Shown here one piece after another: positions 57,106-64,000 of a stretch of DNA of 64,000 bases (the first letter of the stretch is position 1; each line of letters starts with the position of its first letter). The stretch comes from [Mycobacterium] fortunisiensis (GTDB lineage Bacteria; Actinomycetota; Actinomycetes; Mycobacteriales; Mycobacteriaceae). Location of the stretch: NCBI RefSeq assembly GCF_019050325.1, contig NZ_VOMB01000016.1, positions 770,844 to 834,843 of the forward strand. The letters run 5' to 3'. The position numbers and the translations under genes were made by a program. The notes below the pieces were generated by a model, which made no database searches, was not told the origin of the DNA, and saw only the letters and a program-made list of their open reading frames with translations.

Positions 57106-57779
57106 GCATCCTGGTCGTCACCGGTACCGACACCGGTGTCGGCAAGACGGTGACGACCGCGGCGCTGGCGTGCGCGGCCCGGCTGGCCGGCCTGGCGGTG
57201 GCGGTGTGCAAGCCGGTGCAGACCGGAACCGTCGACGGCGACAACGACCTCGCCGAGGTGAGCCGGCTGTCCGGGGTGAACAACCTGCACGGTGGATGGC
57301 GTTACCCGGAGCCGCTGGCCCCGGTCGCCGCTGCCGATCGGGCCGGACTGCCGTTGCCGACCCGCGCCGAGCTGGTGGCCGCGGTGCGCGACGCCGAGGT
57401 TGCCGACGGGCTGACCCTCGTCGAGGGCGCCGGTGGCCTGCTTGTCGAGCTCGGGGCCGACGGTGCCACCCTGCGTGATCTCGCCGCCGATCTGGGTGCC
57501 GCCGTCCTGGTGGTGGTGTCGGCCGGGCTCGGAACCCTCAACCACACCGCGCTGACCTTGGAATCGCTTGCCGGGCAGGGAATTTCCTGCGCCGGGCTGG
57601 TGATCGGGGCCTGGCCGCAGAATCCCGACGTCGCCGCGGCGGGTAACCGCGACGCCCTGGCCAGGCTGGCACCGGTACGTGCCGTGCTGCCCGCCGGGAT
57701 CGGCGCGACGAGCGCCGCGCGGTTCGAGGAGCTGTGTACCGACGCCTTCGACCAGGATTGGCTGACTAACCTGAGCTGA
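57102..57779 (+). CDS. bioD: Dethiobiotin synthetase
   Basis: A 225-residue ATP-dependent carboxylase-like enzyme that closes the ureido ring of dethiobiotin. The P-loop is [16 protein letters not shown] at residues 6-21. CKPVQTG is the substrate lysine motif, and [11 protein letters not shown] is the conserved glycine-rich motif. Start GTG 57102 overlaps the bioF stop, and its own stop overlaps the next ATG. The length fits the family (226 recalled for M. tuberculosis). Confidence 0.95.
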   Translation: MSILVVTGTDTGVGKTVTTAALACAARLAGLAVAVCKPVQTGTVDGDNDLAEVSRLSGVNNLHGGWRYPEPLAPVAAADRAGLPLPTRAELVAAVRDAEVADGLTLVEGAGGLLVELGADGATLRDLAADLGAAVLVVVSAGLGTLNHTALTLESLAGQGISCAGLVIGAWPQNPDVAAAGNRDALARLAPVRAVLPAGIGATSAARFEELCTDAFDQDWLTNLS

Positions 57780-58288
57780 TGGTGCACTCCGTCGAGCTCA
57801 TCTTCGACCCGGAAACCGAAACGGTGGTCCGTGGGATCTGGGATGCACTGCGTGACAAGGACATTCCCAGCCAGGCGCCGGCCAGCCGGCCACATGCCAC
57901 GCTGACCGTCGCCCAGCGCATCGACGCGGACGCCGACGCTGCGCTACGGGAGCTCACAGACCGGTTCCCTATTGAGTGCCGCCTGGGGGCGACGCTGATC
58001 TTCGGCCGTTCGGCCGGAGTGTTGGCGCGGCTGCTGGTGCCGACCGGCGAACTCCTCGACCTGCAGGCCGAGGCCTACCGCCGGTGCCTGCCGTTCCTCG
58101 TTCCGGCGCCGATGCCACACGCCGAACCCGGCCAGTGGACCCCGCACGTGACGCTGGCCCGACGGATCGCCCCCGCCAGACTGACCACCGCGGTACGGAT
58201 CGCCGGCCGGCCGGCCGAGATAGCCGGACACGCCGTCGGACTGCGTCATTGGGACGGTGACAAACGCGTCGAGCACCTGATCGGCTGA
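57779..58288 (+). CDS. 2'-5' RNA ligase / LigT-like 2H phosphoesterase-fold protein
   Basis: A 169-residue protein with the two motifs of the 2H phosphoesterase superfamily: His39-Ala-Thr41 in RPHATLTV and His123-Val-Thr125 in PHVTLARR. Members cleave or ligate 2'-5' or cyclic phosphodiester bonds in RNA or nucleotides. ATG at 57779 overlaps the bioD stop (TGATG), so it is the third gene of the bioF-bioD unit. The homologue (Rv1571) occupies the same place in M. tuberculosis. A link to biotin is not evident. Confidence 0.85.
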   Translation: MVHSVELIFDPETETVVRGIWDALRDKDIPSQAPASRPHATLTVAQRIDADADAALRELTDRFPIECRLGATLIFGRSAGVLARLLVPTGELLDLQAEAYRRCLPFLVPAPMPHAEPGQWTPHVTLARRIAPARLTTAVRIAGRPAEIAGHAVGLRHWDGDKRVEHLIG

Positions 58289-58300
58289 CGCGAAGCGGGA

Positions 58301-58918
58301 TCAATCCCGGCTGCGCTGCGGCATGTCGCGGGCCGCGCCGAGGGTGCTGGCGCCACGCACGGCCAACCCGTCGACCAGCAGCTGCAGGCCGAAGGCGAAC
58401 TGACGTGACGTGTCCCGGTTCAGCACCGACTGATCGTCGGTCAGCGCGCCGGCGGCGTCCCACTGCAGTCGCGACTGCTCGTCGGCGGTGAAACCGAGCA
58501 CGTAGTACAGCACGGTGCGGGCGGCCAACTCGTCGTCCGGCGGGATCACGCCGGCGCGCTGGGCGGCCCCGGCGAGCTGCGCGACGATCTCGGTGGCGAG
58601 CTCGGACTGGCCGGCCGCGAAGCTGGACGAGACCAGTTCGGCGCCATCGGTGTGTGACAGCAGCGCGTCACGCAGCGCCACGCAGATCTGGTGGATCTGC
58701 CCTGGCCAGGCCGGCGCGGTGGGCTCGGTGCGCACGGGTTGCAGGATGCGGTCGGCGACGGCGCCGAGCAGTTCCTGCTTGTTGGCGAAGTGCCAGTACA
58801 ACGCGCCCGGGCTGACGTTGAGCTCGCGGGCCAGGCGCCGCATCGTCAGGTCCGCGATGCCGTAGTTGTCGAGGATGGCGGTCGCCGCATCCACCACGTC
58901 GGGTTTGTGGAGTTGCAT
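58301..58918 (-). CDS. bioQ: BioQ, TetR-family repressor of biotin synthesis
   Basis: A 205-residue TetR regulator. The HTH domain (residues about 10-55) includes ADLTMRRLARELNVSPGALYWHFANKQELLGAV. A TetR_C-type ligand domain follows with FTADEQSRLQWDAAG. It lies divergent from bioB with a 95-base gap containing TGAACGGTGTTCA and repeats. This matches M. smegmatis BioQ, known to repress bioFD and bioQ/bioB. ATG at 58918. It converges on the LigT-like gene. Confidence 0.93.
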   Translation of the reverse strand: MQLHKPDVVDAATAILDNYGIADLTMRRLARELNVSPGALYWHFANKQELLGAVADRILQPVRTEPTAPAWPGQIHQICVALRDALLSHTDGAELVSSSFAAGQSELATEIVAQLAGAAQRAGVIPPDDELAARTVLYYVLGFTADEQSRLQWDAAGALTDDQSVLNRDTSRQFAFGLQLLVDGLAVRGASTLGAARDMPQRSRD

Positions 58919-58933
58919 ACCGTTACCCTAGCC

Positions 58934-58979
58934 TGAACGGTGTTCAATTGTCGGCTCGCCGACGTGTTCAATTGTCGGC
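58934..58979. promoter_or_regulatory. BioQ operator array between bioQ and bioB
   Basis: TGAACGGTGTTCA (58934-58946) is a perfect BioQ box 15 bases from the bioQ ATG. Two exact 16-bp direct repeats GTGTTCAATTGTCGGC lie at 58940-58955 and 58964-58979 (24-bp period). GTCGGC-TC-GCCGAC at 58950-58963 forms an extra palindrome between them. Confidence 0.85.
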
Positions 58980-58995
58980 CCGACCGGCCATATGA

Positions 58996-60021
<1,026 letters not shown>

Positions 60022-60030
60022 AACTGGGGT

Positions 60031-60291
60031 GTGGTGATCTCCGAGATGGCAGAAACGCCGGCGCTGCCCGCGCCTGTCGGCGCCGGCCGGTACAACGTCT
60101 ACACCGGGGTCCAGGCTGACGCCGCGGACGGCGGCGTCGTTCCCACGGCGGCTCAGCTCGGTCTGGAGCCGCCCCGGTTCTGCGCCGAGTGCGGTCGTCG
60201 GATGATCGTTCAGGTGCGGCCCACCGGGTGGTGGGCCAAGTGTTCGCGGCATGGTCAGGTGGATTCGATCGACCTGGATGTGCGGCGATGA
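60031..60291 (+). CDS. bsaP: Biotin synthase auxiliary protein (BsaP, Rv1590-like)
   Basis: An 86-residue protein (81 if the ATG at 60046 is used). It carries FCAECGRRM and [11 protein letters not shown], giving three or more cysteines in a rubredoxin/zinc-ribbon-like pattern; BsaP has been described as an Fe-S protein needed for mycobacterial BioB turnover. It lies 9 bases after bioB and overlaps the next ATG as ATGA, so bioB-bsaP-DUF2567 is an operon. The N-terminal [10 protein letters not shown] segment looks conserved. Assignment is by synteny and the cysteine pattern. Confidence 0.85.
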   Translation: MVISEMAETPALPAPVGAGRYNVYTGVQADAADGGVVPTAAQLGLEPPRFCAECGRRMIVQVRPTGWWAKCSRHGQVDSIDLDVRR

Positions 60292-60953
60292 GCTCCTCGG
60301 CATCCACAAATGACGTTGGTGCACCGCGTATTTCCCGCGGCCGCGCGGCATTCATCGTCGTTGCCGGGCTGACCGTGGCCGGCGCTCTGCTCGGGGTGTT
60401 GTGGGCGTGGCTGGCGCCGCCGGTGCACGGCGTGGTGGCGTTGACCCGCAGTGGTGATCGGGTGCACGCCTATCTCGGCGGTGAGGCCGACCATTTCTTC
60501 ACCTCGGCGTTCATGCTCGTGGGCCTGCTCGTCGTGCTGGCGGTCGTGGCCGCGGTGGCGGTGTGGCAGTGGTCGGCGCATCGCGGCCCGGTGCTGGCCG
60601 CGGCTCTGACAGCGGGTTGCGCGCTGGCCACAGCGGCGGCAGCGGGTGTCGGTGCGGTTCTGGCGCACTGGCGGTTCGGCTCGTTGGACATCGCGGGCGC
60701 CCCGGTCACCCCTGAGCATCGGGTGTATTACGTGGTGGAGGCCGCGTCGGTGTTCTTCGGTCACTCGTCGCTGCAGATCGCGGGGACGCTGTTGTTCCCG
60801 GCGGCGATGGCGGCGATGGTTTATGCCTTGATCGCGGTCTCGACGGTTCGTGACGATCTGGGTGGCTGGCCGCCTCAGGAGACGTGGTTGCCGACGCCGC
60901 CGCTCAGAGCGGACGTCGCCGGACCGTCCGGCCCAGAGCGACTTTCGCAGTAA
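60288..60953 (+). CDS. DUF2567-like membrane protein
   Basis: A 221-residue membrane protein with four hydrophobic segments (about 22-45, 85-112, 118-140 and 175-200). ATG at 60288 overlaps the bsaP stop (ATGA). Length and position equal Rv1591 of M. tuberculosis. [23 protein letters not shown] and [20 protein letters not shown] are the most conserved-looking parts. The last 50 bases are overlapped antisense by the lipase gene. Its role is unknown. Confidence 0.8.
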   Translation: MSSSASTNDVGAPRISRGRAAFIVVAGLTVAGALLGVLWAWLAPPVHGVVALTRSGDRVHAYLGGEADHFFTSAFMLVGLLVVLAVVAAVAVWQWSAHRGPVLAAALTAGCALATAAAAGVGAVLAHWRFGSLDIAGAPVTPEHRVYYVVEAASVFFGHSSLQIAGTLLFPAAMAAMVYALIAVSTVRDDLGGWPPQETWLPTPPLRADVAGPSGPERLSQ

Positions 60954-62235
60954 TTCCGGCCAGTCGCGCCATGCCCATGTAGGTGATGGGGTTGAGCAGC
61001 GCCGGCCATTTGGACCGCACGAGGTTGGCGGTCAGCGGGCGATCGGCGAAGCGGTCGGTCAGCCAGCGCAGCGCCATCGGCGCCGAGAACGGGTGCAGCA
61101 GCAGGTGCTCGCTGAACAGGTCGCGGTGATAGGTCACGTCGGCTCCGCCGGCCAGGTAGGTGTCGGCGAGGGCGTCGATGTCGTCCACCGAGATGATCTC
61201 GTCGTGCACGGCCTGCACGATGAGTACTGGCGGAACCGGTGCGGCGACACCGAGTTTGGTGTCGTGGAACACTTCGCTGACCTCGGGGCCGTCGAGGATC
61301 TGGTCCAGGGGCATGTCGACGAGGTCGCCCATGTCGGTGCGGAACATCCGCACGATCGCTTCCACCGTCGTCATCCGGTGCAGCCGGTCCAGGAGTTTGC
61401 GTCCCTCGACGGTGGCGTGCTCGGCGATGACCCGGTTGAGGTTGGGGTAGATGTCGGCCAGGGCGGCCACCACGAGTGCGGGCAGCCCCGAGAAGACGGT
61501 GCCGTTGAGCCGGCGGAAGGTGTTTCCGAGGTCGCCGACGGGTGAACCCAGGACCGCGCCGACGATGTTGAGTTCGGGCGCGTAGCTGTTGGCCATCTCG
61601 GCGGCCCAGGCGCTGGCCAGACCACCACCGGAGTATCCCCACAGCCCGATGCGGGTGGAGGTGGACAACGACAGTCGATCGGTGGACAGCGCGGCCCGCA
61701 GGCCGTCGAGCACCCGGTAGCCGGGTTCGTACGGCGCGCCCCACATGCCGTTGGTGCCTTCGTGGTCGGGGACCGACACCGCCCAGCCCTCGGCCAGGGC
61801 GGCCGAGATCAGCAGAAGTTCGAGCTGGGCCAGGGACCCGGTGGCTTTCGCGTGGTGACGCAGCGCGTAGGAGGGGAAGCAGCGACCGGAGATGGCGTCG
61901 ATGGCGCACTGGTAGGAGACCACCGGACAGTCCGCCGCGGCGTCGGGCGGCACGATCACCGTGGTGACGGCGGCTTCGGGGATGCCGTTGCGGTCGGTGG
62001 AGCGGAACAGCAGTTGGGTGGCCTGCAGCCGCTGCGGGATCAACCCCAGAAACGCCAGTTCGACGTCGCGGCTGCGCAGCACGGTGCCGGGCTCGGCGTG
62101 CTGGAAACCCGCAGGTGGGACGTAGAACGCGTCGTCGCGGGGGAGTTCGGGACGGGCCGTACGGTCGAGCTCCTCGTGAGGTGTTCGACCGATCCATTCG
62201 GCTCTGGTGGCGGTGGCCGCACTGCCCAAGTCCAT
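60904..62235 (-). CDS. Secretory-lipase-type alpha/beta hydrolase (Rv1592c-like)
   Basis: A 443-residue alpha/beta hydrolase of the LIP secretory-lipase family. The nucleophile is Ser202 in [15 protein letters not shown]. The acid is probably in [15 protein letters not shown] and the histidine in [10 protein letters not shown]. No clear signal peptide is seen at the chosen start ATG 62235. Rv1592c of M. tuberculosis hydrolyses triglycerides and wall lipids. The 3' end overlaps the DUF2567 gene by 50 bases. Confidence 0.88.
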   Translation of the reverse strand: MDLGSAATATRAEWIGRTPHEELDRTARPELPRDDAFYVPPAGFQHAEPGTVLRSRDVELAFLGLIPQRLQATQLLFRSTDRNGIPEAAVTTVIVPPDAAADCPVVSYQCAIDAISGRCFPSYALRHHAKATGSLAQLELLLISAALAEGWAVSVPDHEGTNGMWGAPYEPGYRVLDGLRAALSTDRLSLSTSTRIGLWGYSGGGLASAWAAEMANSYAPELNIVGAVLGSPVGDLGNTFRRLNGTVFSGLPALVVAALADIYPNLNRVIAEHATVEGRKLLDRLHRMTTVEAIVRMFRTDMGDLVDMPLDQILDGPEVSEVFHDTKLGVAAPVPPVLIVQAVHDEIISVDDIDALADTYLAGGADVTYHRDLFSEHLLLHPFSAPMALRWLTDRFADRPLTANLVRSKWPALLNPITYMGMARLAGITAKVALGRTVRRRPL

Positions 62236-62278
62236 CCGGGCATTCTTACTTAAGGAGGCTCTAAGAATCCAGTTCGAC

Positions 62279-62971
62279 TCACCCGGGCGGGCGCAATGCG
62301 GCGAATTCATCGGTGACGCGGTACCGGGACTCGGTGAAGCCGAACAGTGCGGCGGGACGCCCGCCGCTGCGCCCGGATCGGGCGGTGGTGCCGGTGCGGG
62401 TGATCACCTTGCGCCGTTCCAGTACCCGCTGCAGGTTGGTGGCGTCGACTTGGTGGCCCAACGCCGCGCTGTAGATGTCGCGCAGGGTTGAGATGGCGAA
62501 TTCCTTTGGCGCCAAAGCGAACCCAATGTTGGTGTAGGACATCTTGGCCACCAGCCGGTTGCGGGCGTGTTCGACCATGGGGGCGTGGTCGAAGGCCATC
62601 GCGGGCAGGTCGTTGACCGGATGCCAGCGGGTGTCCGGCGGTAGGGCGGGTGTGGCGGGGGAGGGCACCAAGCCGAGGAAGGTCGATGCGATGGTGCGCA
62701 CGCCCGGGACCCGTCGCGGGTCGGAGAACACGGCGAGCTGTTCGAGGTGGGCAAGCTCACGCAGGTCGACCTTGTCGGCGAGCTGGCGTCGCACCGAACT
62801 CGTCAGATCCTCGTCGTCCTCCAACTGGCCGCCCGGCAGCGACCATTTGCCCTGTTCGGGATCCAGGGCGCGTTGCCATAACAGCACGTTGAGGGTGGGT
62901 TCCCGGGTGTCGAGACCGCGAACCTGGAACACGGCGGCGAGCACTTCGTGCGCGGTGTTACCATGTGGCAT
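62279..62971 (-). CDS. nrtR: NrtR, Nudix-related repressor of NAD synthesis
   Basis: A 230-residue protein: an N-terminal Nudix-like domain (about 1-145) fused to a C-terminal winged helix (about 150-230, [23 protein letters not shown]). The Nudix box is degenerate: [20 protein letters not shown] lacks the REUxEE glutamates, which argues for ADP-ribose sensing rather than hydrolysis. It is divergent from nadA, with a perfect inverted repeat at its start codon. The M. smegmatis homologue is known to repress nadABC. ATG at 62971. Confidence 0.92.
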   Translation of the reverse strand: MPHGNTAHEVLAAVFQVRGLDTREPTLNVLLWQRALDPEQGKWSLPGGQLEDDEDLTSSVRRQLADKVDLRELAHLEQLAVFSDPRRVPGVRTIASTFLGLVPSPATPALPPDTRWHPVNDLPAMAFDHAPMVEHARNRLVAKMSYTNIGFALAPKEFAISTLRDIYSAALGHQVDATNLQRVLERRKVITRTGTTARSGRSGGRPAALFGFTESRYRVTDEFAALRPPG

Positions 62972-62994
62972 GTTTTCGATTATAAGTCGAAAAC
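62972..62994. promoter_or_regulatory. NrtR operator in the nrtR-nadA gap
   Basis: GTTTTCGA (62972-62979) and TCGAAAAC (62987-62994) are perfect 8-bp arms around TTATAAG. The operator abuts the nrtR ATG. TATAAG inside the spacer (62981-62986) can serve as the nadA -10, so bound repressor would block transcription both ways. Confidence 0.9.
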
Positions 62995-63017
62995 CTGACC
63001 TAGTGGAGGAGGTCGGC

Positions 63018-64000
63018 GTGACCGCTCTCGATGACACCCTCGCGGGGGGCTTGGCAGATCAGATCGTCGATGGCCCCGGCGGTTACTCCGGCGTGGACGG
63101 TGACGCGAAGTGGGCGGCCGAGATCCGCCGTCTGCTCGATCTGCGCGGTGCGACGCTGCTGGCGCACAACTACCAGCTGCCGGCCATCCAGGACATCGCC
63201 GACCACGTGGGCGACTCCCTGGCGCTGTCCCGTATCGCCGCCGAGGTCCCCGAGGACACCATCGTGTTCGGCGGTGTGCACTTCATGGCCGAGACGGCCA
63301 AGATTCTCAGCCCGGACAAGACGGTGCTGATCCCGGATCAGCGCGCGGGCTGCTCACTGGCCGACTCGATCACCGCCGACGAGCTGCAGGCCTGGAAAGA
63401 CGAGCACCCCGGCGCAGTCGTCGTCTCCTACGTCAACACCACCGCAGCGGTGAAGGCACTGACCGACATCTGCTGCACCTCGTCGAACGCCGTCGAGGTG
63501 GTGGCCTCCATCCCCGCCGACCGTGAGGTGCTGTTCTGCCCGGACCAGTTCCTGGGGGCCCACGTGCGCCGCGTCACCGGGCGCAAGAACCTGCACGTCT
63601 GGGCCGGGGAATGCCACGTGCACGCCGGCATCAACGGCGACGAGTTGGCCGACCAGGCCCGGTCGCACCCCGACGCCGAACTGTTCGTGCACCCCGAATG
63701 TGGTTGTGCCACCTCGGCGTTGTACCTGGCCGGTGAGGGTGCGGTGCCCGAGGAGCGGGTGAAGATCCTGTCCACCGGCGGCATGCTCGACGCCGCCCGC
63801 GAGACGCAGGCGCGGCAGGTGCTGGTCGCCACCGAGGTCGGCATGCTGCACCAGCTGCGCAGGGCCGCACCCGAAGTCGACTTCCTGGCCGTCAACGACC
63901 GGGCCTCGTGCACCTTCATGAAGATGATCACCCCGGCCGCGCTGCTGCGCTGCCTGATCGAGGGCGCCGACGAGGTGCACGTCGATCCCGAAACCGCCCG
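63018..64000 (+). CDS. nadA: Quinolinate synthase, N-terminal part (runs off the window)
   Basis: At least 327 residues, open to the last base. NadA condenses iminoaspartate with dihydroxyacetone phosphate to quinolinate using a [4Fe-4S] cluster. [22 protein letters not shown] is the family start. Candidate cluster ligands are Cys152/153 (DICCTSSNA), Cys228/230 (HPECGCATS) and Cys298 (RASCTFMKM). GTG at 63018 has GGAGGAGG at 63005-63012. It is the first gene of the expected nadABC operon under NrtR. Confidence 0.96.
   Translation, partial: MTALDDTLAGGLADQIVDGPGGYSGVDGDAKWAAEIRRLLDLRGATLLAHNYQLPAIQDIADHVGDSLALSRIAAEVPEDTIVFGGVHFMAETAKILSPDKTVLIPDQRAGCSLADSITADELQAWKDEHPGAVVVSYVNTTAAVKALTDICCTSSNAVEVVASIPADREVLFCPDQFLGAHVRRVTGRKNLHVWAGECHVHAGINGDELADQARSHPDAELFVHPECGCATSALYLAGEGAVPEERVKILSTGGMLDAARETQARQVLVATEVGMLHQLRRAAPEVDFLAVNDRASCTFMKMITPAALLRCLIEGADEVHVDPETA

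Overview
The window comes from a rapidly growing mycobacterium (Mycobacterium sensu lato / Mycolicibacterium). The grounds are high GC, many GTG starts and four-base gene overlaps, and a gene order that matches from memory the M. tuberculosis stretch mutB - meaB - lipL - [pks5/papA4/fadD24] - ileS - dinB1(dinX) - ansA - lspA - rluD-like - dnaE1 - ddn-like - ilvA - treZYX - acyltransferase - bioA/F/D - bioB - Rv1590 to Rv1593c-like genes - nadA. The mazEF4 pair that sits next to meaB in M. tuberculosis is absent. I see no IS element, prophage, CRISPR array, rRNA or tRNA.

Region 1 (1-3840) is conserved: the 3' end of mutB, its chaperone meaB, a DUF4333-type lipoprotein and the serine hydrolase lipL, closed by a strong intrinsic terminator. 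Region 2 (about 3840-24191) is accessory and the most interesting part. A 0.9-kb AT-rich leader with a CRP/GlxR-type site precedes a six-gene operon: a mycocerosic-acid-synthase-type PKS, a PapA acyltransferase, two tandem HxxxD acyltransferase-like proteins, a fatty-acyl-AMP ligase and a polytopic membrane protein. Around it lie a GAP (Sap-family) lipid-export protein coupled to a polyproline-tailed secreted protein, a third copy of the HxxxD family, and an MmpL transporter. It occupies the same chromosomal slot (lipL to ileS) as the pks5/papA4/fadD24 locus (lipooligosaccharide locus of M. canettii), but it has no glycosyltransferase. I infer a multiply acylated surface glycolipid, probably on a preformed sugar such as trehalose, whose structure I cannot assign.

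Region 3 (24369-26203) is a small module of an HTH protein, a membrane protein and an orphan condensation-like half domain, with a palindrome in the divergent gap. Region 4 (26214-41126) is mostly housekeeping: ileS under a translational T-box riboswitch, dinB1, ansA, lspA, a pseudouridine synthase, rarD, a TetR regulator, dnaE1, then a PPOX-fold reductase facing a four-cysteine MerR regulator across a perfect 22-bp palindrome. Region 5 (41114-46111) has a methyltransferase, an SRPBCC protein, a lipoprotein, a Ddn-like protein, ilvA and an FAD monooxygenase with its own 17-bp palindrome.

Region 6 (46139-54478) is a minus-strand operon, OafA-type acyltransferase - treX - treY - treZ, turning glycogen into trehalose. 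Region 7 (54570-60953) is the biotin regulon: bioA, bioF, bioD, a LigT-like protein, the repressor bioQ, bioB and bsaP, with two multi-half-site BioQ operators. Region 8 (60904-64000) has a secreted-lipase homologue, the Nudix-derived NAD regulator nrtR, its operator, and the 5' part of nadA.

Starts were chosen by ribosome-binding site, overlap with the upstream gene and remembered family length. Family names rest on recognised motifs and synteny; no database search was possible.
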